Assembly (NCBI GenBank): GCA_007129945.1
Contig: SKUN01000174.1
Location: forward strand, 1 to 33,960
Direction of reading: 5' to 3'
DNA length: 33,960 nt
From: Bacteroidales bacterium
GTDB taxonomy: Bacteria; Bacteroidota; Bacteroidia; Bacteroidales; UBA7960
Of this stretch, positions 8,972 through 15,450 are shown piece by piece. Within the stretch, counting starts at the first letter, position 1. Every line of letters starts with the position of its first letter. The notes beneath the pieces were generated by a model that saw only the letters and a list, made by a program, of their open reading frames with translations, was not told the origin of the DNA and ran no database searches. The position numbers and the translations under genes were made by a program.

Positions 8972-8979
8972 TATCTTTG
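8972..8979 (+). promoter_or_regulatory. -7 element directly before the SPOUT methyltransferase start
   Basis: TATCTTTG matches TAnnTTTG and lies 4 bp before the ATG at 8984, right after the L9 terminator. If used, the mRNA would start at or within a few bases of the ATG. No clear -33 box is seen. Confidence 0.45.
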
Positions 8980-8983
8980 GAAC

Positions 8984-9808
8984 ATGATTTCTGCTACCCG
9001 CATCAAATATATTCAGTCGCTACGCCAGAAAAAATACCGTGACCGTCATGGTGTTTTTGTGGCCGAAGGAGACAAAATTGTTCGGGAGCTGGCTGACTCT
9101 CCGATGCAGATTGACATGGTCTGTGGGCTGGCAAGCTGGATGGAGCAAAACCAGGATAAGCTGCCTGAGCAGGCAGCCTGTATCACGATCACCGAAAAGG
9201 AGTTGTCGCGCCTCAGCTCACTGAAAACGCCCTACCAGGTACTTGCCGTGATCAAAAAACCGGACGCCGGGGACCTGGCTGACAGGGAGCAGGAAGACCT
9301 CGTTCTGATACTGGATACCCTGCAGGACCCGGGCAACCTCGGAACCATCATCCGGACCGCAGACTGGTTCGGCATACGCACCATTTATTGCTCCCCGGAC
9401 ACCGCCGATGTGTACAATCCAAAGGTGATCCAGTCAACCATGGGATCCTTTATCCGGGTCCGTTTAATTTACACAGATCTTACAGAACTACTCAGGCAAA
9501 GCGGCAGAAATGTTTACGGAGCCTTCCTGGAGGGGGAATCTGTGTACGATGCAAAACCTGGTTTCCCGGCAGCCCTGGTAGTCGGCAACGAATCAGGAGG
9601 TATTTCATCAGAAATTGAAGCGTTTGTGAACCGTAAGATATTCATTCCCCGGCACCGGGCAGAAAGCAAACGAGATGCAGACACCGGATCAGGCAAAGAC
9701 CCCGGATCAGGCAAAGACTCCGAGACAGATAAGGGCGGCGACAATGGCCCCGAATCACTCAATGCCGCCATCGCCACCGCCATCATGATGTCGTGGTTTC
9801 GCCGGTAA
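8984..9808 (+). CDS. TrmH/SpoU (SPOUT) family RNA 2'-O-methyltransferase with an inserted repeat segment
   Basis: A 274-residue SAM-dependent enzyme expected to methylate a ribose 2'-OH in rRNA or tRNA. The N-terminal substrate-binding domain (1-~95) begins with SATRIKYIQSLRQKKYR and has FVAEGDKIVREL, typical of 23S rRNA enzymes of the RlmB/TsnR kind. The SPOUT knot has motif 1 DPGNLGTIIRTAD (115-127), motif 2 GNESGGISSE (201-210) and motif 3 ESLNAAIATAI (257-267). Between IPRH and motif 3 there are about 30 extra residues rich in Asp, Gly, Ser and Lys, including a repeated GSGKD. Relatives have only a few residues there. The ATG at 8984 is chosen over an upstream frame extension, which would run into the terminator. 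A 25-bp repeat array starts in the last codons. Confidence 0.88.
   Translation: MISATRIKYIQSLRQKKYRDRHGVFVAEGDKIVRELADSPMQIDMVCGLASWMEQNQDKLPEQAACITITEKELSRLSSLKTPYQVLAVIKKPDAGDLADREQEDLVLILDTLQDPGNLGTIIRTADWFGIRTIYCSPDTADVYNPKVIQSTMGSFIRVRLIYTDLTELLRQSGRNVYGAFLEGESVYDAKPGFPAALVVGNESGGISSEIEAFVNRKIFIPRHRAESKRDADTGSGKDPGSGKDSETDKGGDNGPESLNAAIATAIMMSWFRR
9684..9719 (+). repeat. 18-bp tandem duplication inside the SPOUT gene
   Basis: Two adjacent copies of ccggatcaggcaaagac plus one variable base, encoding the repeated GSGKD pattern. The copies are identical over 17 bases, indicating a recent event. It sits in the segment between motif 2 and motif 3. Confidence 0.85.
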
Positions 9809-9908
9809 CATGATGTCGGGGTTTCGACGGAGGCATGAAATCGAGGGTTCACCAGCAACGTGATGTCGGGGTCTCGCAGATGACATGATGATTGGGTGAC
9901 TCACCGGG
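9784..9908 (+). repeat. 25-bp degenerate tandem array, five copies, spanning the SPOUT stop codon
   Basis: Units start at 9784, 9809, 9834, 9859 and 9884, each exactly 25 bp. They share the start catgatgtcgggg followed by a ttcg-like block. Unit 1 lies in the coding sequence and its last three bases are the TAA stop; units 2-5 are downstream. Divergence increases along the array. The remainder of the gap to 10095 shows no gene or further repeat I can support. Confidence 0.85.
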
Positions 9909-10095
9909 CGAAGGAATGTGGCGGTCAGGCGTGTGGGATGGTTCCGCCGTATCAGGGTCAACAGTGAACATTCCGGACGATCAGTTTGTTCTGAGGTAGA
10001 GTACCCGGCCCGGAAAATTTTACAAAAGGAATAACCACTGTACAAAAAGAACAATAACAATTCAACAGGAGTAATCTTACTCAAAAGGAGCTAAC

Positions 10096-10302
10096 ATGGA
10101 AATACTGATTCTTACCATATTACTACTGGCCCTGGCCATCGGGGGCATTGCCATCAAGATGTTTTTTAAACCGGGGGCTACTTTTACCAAGTCATGCACC
10201 AGTTCATATAACCCTGACACGGGAAAACACACCAGGTCATGTGCCTGTGCATCTGGCATGCCGGAAGACTGCGAAAATCAAACAGGGAACAAAACAGGTT
10301 AA
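10096..10302 (+). CDS. Small membrane protein with four cysteines, candidate NqrM (Na+-NQR maturation factor)
   Basis: A 68-residue protein with one N-terminal membrane helix (about residues 2-24) followed by a polar tail holding exactly four cysteines at 34, 49, 51 and 59 (KSC, SCAC, DC). Proteobacterial NqrM has the same plan: about 70-80 residues, one transmembrane helix and four conserved Cys, the first near residue 33 being essential for NQR maturation, presumably through iron delivery to the NqrD/NqrE site. A complete nqr operon and apbE lie on the opposite strand within 12 kb. The start is well supported by AAGGAG at 10085-10090, 5 nt before the ATG. The stop overlaps the mlaF stop by a few bases in convergent orientation. 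Existence is likely; the NqrM role is inferred from architecture and context, not from a recognised alignment. Confidence 0.65.
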   Translation: MEILILTILLLALAIGGIAIKMFFKPGATFTKSCTSSYNPDTGKHTRSCACASGMPEDCENQTGNKTG

Positions 10303-11066
10303 TCAAGGATCTCTTTAAGATGCTCGGTTTTCAACACCGAGAAAAAAGCCTTCACCGCAGGATGGTCAACATGCAGCGCATCCTTCAGAGAACCCTCAAA
10401 GGCCACAACACCCTCGTCAAGGAAGACCACCCTGTCGGCAACCCTCATGATGCTGTTTACTTCATGGGTAACCAAAAGAACAGAAATCCCCAATTGCTCT
10501 TTCAGGTTCAGCAACAGACGATCCAGCGATTCAAGTGACACCGGGTCAAGCCCGGCTCCCGGCTCATCGCAGAAAAGAAGCGGGGGATCCATGGCTATGG
10601 CCCTGGCCAGGGCTACGCGCTTAACCATTCCACCACTTAATTCTGCCGGATACTGGTGATAGGCATGACTGAGATTCACCAACCCCAGCTTCATACGCAC
10701 AATTTCATCGATCAGTGGGGGAGGCATGCGGGTATGCTGCACCAACGGCAGGGCCACGTTTTCTGCAACGGTCAGTGAGCTGAGCAGGGCCCCCGACTGG
10801 TAAAAAACCCCCATCTGAAGGTATAGCTCCAGTTGCTCCACCTCCCGGAGGGTCGCCACATCCCGGCCCAACACGGAAACACTCCCCCTAAGGATAGGGA
10901 TCAATCCCAGCAAGTGCCTGAACAAGGTGGTTTTCCCGGAACCACTCCCGCCCAGGACAACCGTCACTTCACCTTTATAGGCGGAAAAAGAGACATTTTT
11001 GAGCACTACACGGTCATCAAAACCCGCATAGAGTTCCTGCACATCGATCACTTTTTCTTTTTCCAT
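10299..11066 (-). CDS. mlaF: MlaF-type ABC transporter ATPase (MCE lipid transport system)
   Basis: A 255-residue cytosolic ATPase that powers phospholipid or sterol-like lipid movement with the MlaE permease and an MCE protein. Walker A is GGSGSGKT (39-46), the ABC signature LSGGM (143-147), and Walker B LLFCDEP (163-169) with the MlaF-like EPGAGLDP. The ATG at 11066 is chosen because AAGGAGG sits 5 nt upstream; a longer open frame would run back into the mlaE stop region. It is the last gene of the MCE group, 52 bp after mlaE, the gap being filled by a 22-bp repeat. Confidence 0.92.
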   Translation of the reverse strand: MEKEKVIDVQELYAGFDDRVVLKNVSFSAYKGEVTVVLGGSGSGKTTLFRHLLGLIPILRGSVSVLGRDVATLREVEQLELYLQMGVFYQSGALLSSLTVAENVALPLVQHTRMPPPLIDEIVRMKLGLVNLSHAYHQYPAELSGGMVKRVALARAIAMDPPLLFCDEPGAGLDPVSLESLDRLLLNLKEQLGISVLLVTHEVNSIMRVADRVVFLDEGVVAFEGSLKDALHVDHPAVKAFFSVLKTEHLKEILD

Positions 11067-11120
11067 CTGTACCTCCTTAATAATCCGTCTGCGCCTCTTT
11101 AATACGCCATCTGCCTCCCT
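11063..11120 (-). repeat. 22-bp tandem array duplicating the mlaF ribosome-binding site
   Basis: On the plus strand, similar blocks start at 11063 (ccatctgtacctcctt), 11085 (ccgtctgcgcctcttt) and 11107 (ccatctgcctccct). Read on the minus strand, each block is a purine-rich GGAGG or GAGG followed by an ATG-like triplet (ATG, ACG, ATG). The copy nearest mlaF supplies its real RBS and start codon; the farthest overlaps the mlaE stop codon (11119-11121). Confidence 0.75.
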
Positions 11121-12252
11121 AGTAGAAAACCACTCCCAGTATACTGTCAGCAATAATCACCAGGGTAATGGCCACCACCACTGCCAGCGTAGTCACTTTA
11201 CCCACGCCCTCAGCACCTTTTTCCACCCGGAACCCATAAAAACTTCCCGTCAGCACAATCAGACTGGCAGCCACCTGGCTTTTGACTAACGCCGTGAACA
11301 GATCTTTACTCATCATAATGTCAGTCATCCTGTTGATGAAAACCTCCGGGGAAATATCAAGGTAAAGGTAAGCCGCCAGGCCTCCGCCTGTAATGCCGGA
11401 TACATTGGCAAACACAATCAGAAATGGCATGGTAAACATACACGCATAGAGCTTCGGAACCACCACAAAACGATTGGGATTCAACCCCATAGTTTTCAGG
11501 GCATCCAACTCTGCTGTCACCTTCATGGTAGCTATTTCTGCCGCAATGGAGGATCCGCTGCGGCCCGCTACCAATATGGCTGTGATCAGGGGACCCATCT
11601 GGCTCATAATGGAAAAAACCACCAGGTCTACAACAAAAATATTGGCACCAAACGTTCTGAGTTGCCCGGCCGAATGCAGGGCAATTACATATCCGATCAC
11701 AAAGGACAGGAAAACGATGATCAGCACCGCATTGACGCCAATCAGTACAGCCTGATTCACAAACTCTCCTTTACGTCGGATCCCGGGCCTGAAAAGGTCA
11801 ACAATGCCCCAGTAAAAAATATTGGATGCAAGCAGTAAAAATTCGAACACATACTCGCTGAAAAAACGATGAACTCCGCCTCCGACGCTTTCAAACAATC
11901 CCTTTTGGGGTGGCGGTTTTACCTCAGCAGTAGCTTCTGGATAAAACAACTGAATCTTCTCAAGAACTGCATCTGATCCCCCCGTGAACTCTACCTTTGT
12001 CCCGTTTTCCTGCAGCTTCTTCTCCAGGTAAAACAAGGCCATCACCCCGGCACTGTCAATCTGTTCCACATCTGCCAAATCTACAACCAATGACTTCGTT
12101 GCTGCAGACCTGACACAGCGGAGAAAATTCCTGGTAAACCCGGAAGCCTCGTTGATGGTAAGTACCTCGGATAACCTCAGGGTATTACCTTCAAGCCGTC
12201 CAACTACGGTATTGCCGGCACATATCTCTTTTGTATTGTTATTGTTTTTCAT
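11119..12252 (-). CDS. mlaE: MlaE-type lipid ABC permease with fused N-terminal STAS domain
   Basis: A 377-residue inner-membrane permease. Residues ~10-105 form a STAS domain with the conserved QIDSAGV loop (Ser67), the role played by separate MlaB in E. coli. Residues ~130-377 are the MlaE domain, including the family core GRSGSSIAAEIATMKVTAELDAL and about five membrane segments. STAS-MlaE fusions are known in several phyla and let the regulator act in cis on the transporter. A GTG at 12267 could add five residues; the ATG at 12252 is preferred. It starts 29 bp after the lipoprotein gene. Confidence 0.92.
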   Translation of the reverse strand: MKNNNNTKEICAGNTVVGRLEGNTLRLSEVLTINEASGFTRNFLRCVRSAATKSLVVDLADVEQIDSAGVMALFYLEKKLQENGTKVEFTGGSDAVLEKIQLFYPEATAEVKPPPQKGLFESVGGGVHRFFSEYVFEFLLLASNIFYWGIVDLFRPGIRRKGEFVNQAVLIGVNAVLIIVFLSFVIGYVIALHSAGQLRTFGANIFVVDLVVFSIMSQMGPLITAILVAGRSGSSIAAEIATMKVTAELDALKTMGLNPNRFVVVPKLYACMFTMPFLIVFANVSGITGGGLAAYLYLDISPEVFINRMTDIMMSKDLFTALVKSQVAASLIVLTGSFYGFRVEKGAEGVGKVTTLAVVVAITLVIIADSILGVVFY

Positions 12253-12281
12253 AGGGACATCAGCCACATCGCATTATTCGA

Positions 12282-12896
12282 TTACTGATTACGGTTCACT
12301 TCCCTGGTAATGGATTCTGTAAAAACCGTCAATTCTTCGGTAAACATGCGGCTGACCGCCCCGGCAAAGTCATTCAGGTTTCTGCCTTCCAATGTTTCCA
12401 TCCTGTCTTCCCGGTGGATCAACAAGAGGGCACCCGTTACATTCTCTATCAGCCTGAATTCCACGTGTAATCTTGCCCGAAACACTTCCTGCCTGTTGTC
12501 CGCTTCCAGGTTAATAATCTCTGTTTCCAGCACATAATCGGCAGGCATCACCACGCGACCGTAAGCCAACTCCTCAAAAACCCGGTTCTCCTTCAGGAAA
12601 TCAATGACCATCTTATGGAATACCTGGTCAGGCCGTATGGCCCACTCATTGAAACCAAAGTACCTGATCTGGTGTGATGCTTCCCTGACAGCTATCCTGT
12701 GAGAGGAATAAGCCGCCACTACATCGGGGACAATGACCTCACAGCTTGCCGGTAAAGGCCCGGGCTCACCTTCCCAAATGAACTCATATTCTGCAGGCAA
12801 CTCAAGCAAATAGTGTTGAGTGGAAACCTCACTGCCACTCCGGCATCCGGCGAAAGCCAACAGCAAAAAAATCGGTATAAGTACGTGTTTATTCAT
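12282..12896 (-). CDS. ABC-type transport auxiliary lipoprotein (PqiC/DUF330-like)
   Basis: A 204-residue predicted lipoprotein. The signal peptide ends in the lipobox AFAGC (Cys18). The mature part has the pattern of the ABC-transport auxiliary family: a HYLLELP start, a VPDVVAAYSSHRIAVREASHQ segment corresponding to the conserved surface near the partner MCE protein, then a WAIRPDQVFHKMVIDFLKE helix. Relatives such as PqiC bind MCE tunnel proteins at the outer membrane. It lies between the MCE and mlaE genes, as expected for one transport system. Family assignment rests on motif memory and context. Confidence 0.78.
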   Translation of the reverse strand: MNKHVLIPIFLLLAFAGCRSGSEVSTQHYLLELPAEYEFIWEGEPGPLPASCEVIVPDVVAAYSSHRIAVREASHQIRYFGFNEWAIRPDQVFHKMVIDFLKENRVFEELAYGRVVMPADYVLETEIINLEADNRQEVFRARLHVEFRLIENVTGALLLIHREDRMETLEGRNLNDFAGAVSRMFTEELTVFTESITREVNRNQ

Positions 12897-12976
12897 GGTG
12901 AAAAAGTTCTGGAGTTAAGTGCTTTCATTGCAAGCTATTTTTGACCGGACCATGGCACATACTGGTAACGGGCCGG

Positions 12977-13981
12977 TTATCGGTCATCAAGTAATTGATC
13001 GGGGCTGCCTTCAACCCGGGGCCGCCGGATCAGCACGGATGGATTTGTACTGATCTTCCTGGAAGCTTCGTGGATATTATTCATGGTATGTTGCAGGATC
13101 AACAGATTATGCGTAAGGGCCTCACTGCCTCTGTCAATATCTTCACCCACGCTGCGCAGCAGGTTTTGGGTTTCCAGGGTGGCCTGAGCGAGTTGTTCAA
13201 TCAGTTCGTTGAGATTGGTTTCTCTCAGTGTGATGGAAATCTCCCTGAAATTACCAAGCACCTCACCAAGTGTATCGCCCTGCATGATCTCATTGAAGCG
13301 GGATATTCCTGCAAACAGTTCTTCTGAGGTTTTGCTGAGCTCCCCGGACAATTCGCGGACGGCAGATACTGTCAGCCTTACATCTTCCCGGTTCTCAGCC
13401 ACAACTTCATCAAGCCGGCCAATCACCTCTCCCCCCTGCACTGCAAACGCACCGATATTTTCAGCTGCCTCACTGAAGGCCCTGATATTATCAGGGGCTG
13501 TAAAATCTTCCAGGTTATTGAGCACCTGCTCCAGTTTCAAATAGATCACCTCAGCCTTACCGGTTAAATCTTCCGTCAATGAACTACCTGCCGGTATAAA
13601 ATCACCGGGTTCAAGAAACTCTGCTTCCTGCGTTCCACCACGTATTTCAATGGTTTTCAATCCGGTGATCCCCATGGAAACAATATCTGCCTGGGCATCT
13701 TCCTTCACGGGCGTACCTTCCTGGAGTTCGAGTTCCACGATAATGGTGTTGACATCCTCCGGGTCGATACTGATGGAGGCAATGGAACCCACATCGATCC
13801 CCAGAAATCTAACCGAAGTGCCTACATTAAGACCACTGACCGACACGTCGCTATAGGCCACAAAATAGCTCTCTGTTCGCTCAAAAAGAGTGCGGGCCGT
13901 AAAAAACCCGATCAGGAGCAGTAACAGCAGGGAGCTTACCAGGATAAAAATCCCCAGGCGGACTTTTTGGGCTTTTTTCAT
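12977..13981 (-). CDS. mlaD: MCE domain protein (MlaD-like lipid-binding component)
   Basis: A 334-residue inner-membrane-anchored periplasmic protein. One N-terminal membrane helix (about residues 8-28) is followed by an MCE domain (about 38-120) with the typical YSDVSVSGLNVGTSVRF, GIDVGSI and MGITGLKTIEIRGG blocks. The C-terminal ~200 residues are helical with heptad-like hydrophobics, suitable for the coiled barrel or needle of long MCE proteins that bridges the periplasm. It heads the group MCE - lipoprotein - mlaE - mlaF, 76 bp after apbE, with its own possible -7 element. Confidence 0.9.
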   Translation of the reverse strand: MKKAQKVRLGIFILVSSLLLLLLIGFFTARTLFERTESYFVAYSDVSVSGLNVGTSVRFLGIDVGSIASISIDPEDVNTIIVELELQEGTPVKEDAQADIVSMGITGLKTIEIRGGTQEAEFLEPGDFIPAGSSLTEDLTGKAEVIYLKLEQVLNNLEDFTAPDNIRAFSEAAENIGAFAVQGGEVIGRLDEVVAENREDVRLTVSAVRELSGELSKTSEELFAGISRFNEIMQGDTLGEVLGNFREISITLRETNLNELIEQLAQATLETQNLLRSVGEDIDRGSEALTHNLLILQHTMNNIHEASRKISTNPSVLIRRPRVEGSPDQLLDDR

Positions 13982-14038
13982 TATATAAAAGGTTTAATTT
14001 CCGGCCGGGTTAAGCCAAACACTATCGATATAAAAATA

Positions 14039-14046
14039 CAAAAATA
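14039..14046 (-). promoter_or_regulatory. Possible -7 element for the MCE operon
   Basis: Read on the minus strand this is TATTTTTG (TAnnTTTG), 57 bp before the MCE gene ATG and just after the apbE stop. It would let the MCE genes be transcribed apart from apbE. No -33 box at the right spacing. Confidence 0.35.
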
Positions 14047-14057
14047 TTTCGGAAAAA

Positions 14058-15068
14058 TCAGATATCTTCCCTGGACATCAAATCCAGTCCTGTGGAAACA
14101 TAATAGCCAAAGCCCTCTTCATCATCGGAAAAGATCAAATAAGCCTCCAGGTCATCCCTGTCTTCCACAAAGCTGATCGACTCATCCAGCCCCATCACCA
14201 TAAAGGCGGTGGCATAAGCATCGGCCGACATGGCATCCGCAGCAAATACCGAAACACTGATCAAATGATGGTCTACCGGGTAACCGGTTCCCGGATCAAT
14301 GGTATGGGAGTACCGCCGCCCGTCTTCTTCGTAATAACGCCGATAATCACCGGAAGTCGCCAGGCCCTGATCCATGACCTCCACAAAATAGTGCCACTCT
14401 TGGTCCGCATCCGCCTCCTGAGCAGGAATTTCCAGCCCGATCCTCCAATTGCTTTCATCCGGTTTCATTCCTTTGGCCACCAGATCTCCGCCAATCTCCA
14501 CCAGGTAAACATCCACCCCTTTTGATTCCAGGAACTCCCCGACCACATCCGCGGCATATCCTTTAGCGATGGCATTGAAATCCAGTTGCACCCTGTCGTC
14601 ATCTTTCACTACATGACCGTTTTCAAGACGGATCTTCTCGTAACCAACGACATCAAGCAAACTGTCTACCCTGGCCTGCGTCATATCCGCCCGTTCAGTC
14701 GGGCCAAAGCCCCAGGCATTGATCAGGGGAAAAACCGTGGCATCGAATGCGCCGTCCGTTTCCCTGGAAATTTCCATGGAACGGCGAAAAACGACCTCGA
14801 AGTAATCATCCACCCGTGTCTCTTCATTCCGGTTGATCCTTGATAACAACGACTCCCGGTCGTAAAAAGACAGCGAGGAATTGAAATCCTGTAAAAGACT
14901 GTCAATTTCAGCGTCGAAGGCCGTCCCGTCATCTTCATAATACGTAACTGAATAATACGTGCCGAACACAATTCCACGAATATTTACCATCTGCGGACCA
15001 CTGTCGGGCGCACCACATCCGGTAAACAATAATCCACTGATCAAAAAAAACAAAATCCACTTTTTCAT
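14058..15068 (-). CDS. apbE: FAD:protein FMN transferase (lipoprotein)
   Basis: A 336-residue exported flavin transferase that splits FAD and attaches FMN to a Thr in SGAT-type motifs; the natural targets here are NqrB and NqrC. The signal peptide ends in lipobox LFTGC (Cys18), so it is membrane-tethered outside the cytoplasm. Conserved blocks are FGTYYSVTYY, DFNAIAKGYAADVV, EIGGDLVAKG, YSHTIDPGTGYPV and DAMSADAYATAFMVMG, holding the Mg2+ and FAD sites. The ATG at 15068 is chosen because it puts the signal peptide at the N-terminus; the frame is open further upstream only through the hairpin repeats. It is separated from nqrF by a cation exporter gene and the repeat gap. Confidence 0.94.
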   Translation of the reverse strand: MKKWILFFLISGLLFTGCGAPDSGPQMVNIRGIVFGTYYSVTYYEDDGTAFDAEIDSLLQDFNSSLSFYDRESLLSRINRNEETRVDDYFEVVFRRSMEISRETDGAFDATVFPLINAWGFGPTERADMTQARVDSLLDVVGYEKIRLENGHVVKDDDRVQLDFNAIAKGYAADVVGEFLESKGVDVYLVEIGGDLVAKGMKPDESNWRIGLEIPAQEADADQEWHYFVEVMDQGLATSGDYRRYYEEDGRRYSHTIDPGTGYPVDHHLISVSVFAADAMSADAYATAFMVMGLDESISFVEDRDDLEAYLIFSDDEEGFGYYVSTGLDLMSREDI

Positions 15069-15070
15069 GC

Positions 15071-15205
15071 TAGTAATGTTTGACCCCTTCAAGGTCATGA
15101 TACGTGTATTATATGTTGCCCCTAGTAACGTGTGACCCCTGGGGGTCATAATACATGCAACAAATGCTGCCCAAGTGCCAGTAACGTGTGACCCCGCAGG
15201 GGTCG
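15071..15205 (-). repeat. Three spaced hairpin repeats in the apbE upstream region
   Basis: Related units start at 15071, 15123 and 15179 (spacing 52 and 56 bp). Each opens with (t/c)agtaaYgtttgac or gtaacgtgtgacccc and carries an inverted repeat: TGACC...GGTCA at 15081-15097, TGACCCC...GGGGTCA at 15133-15148, and GACCCC...GGGGTC at 15190-15204. On the minus strand these would be in the untranslated leader of apbE or between the exporter gene and apbE. Confidence 0.75.
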
Positions 15206-15450
15206 TAACTATCCGAACGGAGGCGCGCAGCGCCGACCAACCAACAACCGCCTGAGCCGTTTACCAGTCCGTTAGTCTTTCCCCTCTCCTCAGCCCATGA
15301 GAACTAACAACCGCTCGGCCCATTTCCCAAGCCATCGGCATCCTTCCCAAACCCCAGCCCTTGAGAACCAGCAACTGGAGGAGGCGAAGCCTCCGACTAA
15401 CCGGAGAGGGCGCCAGCCCCCGACTAACCGGAGGGTGCGAAGCACCCGAC
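15206..15450. repeat. Array of variable-stem hairpin cassettes filling the gap before the cation exporter
   Basis: No gene is visible. Four cassettes share the frame cggag - palindrome - cgactaac but have different stems: GGCGC-gca-GCGCC (15222-15234), GGAGGC-gaa-GCCTCC (15380-15394), GGGC-gcca-GCCC (15408-15419) and GGGTGC-gaa-GCACCC (15433-15447). The last three are tandem with spacing 26-27 bp; the final one runs into the exporter stop codon (15451-15453). Between the first and the others, two diverged ~23-bp copies (15291-15313, 15355-15377; agccc-tgagaac core) lie 64 bp apart. Confidence 0.75.

Noticed and set aside
9784-9908. CRISPR-like repeat array
   Set aside because: Units are contiguous with no spacers and are degenerate; no cas genes are nearby.
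15069-15149. Longer ApbE N-terminus
   Set aside because: It would bury the lipoprotein signal peptide and consists of the hairpin repeat.
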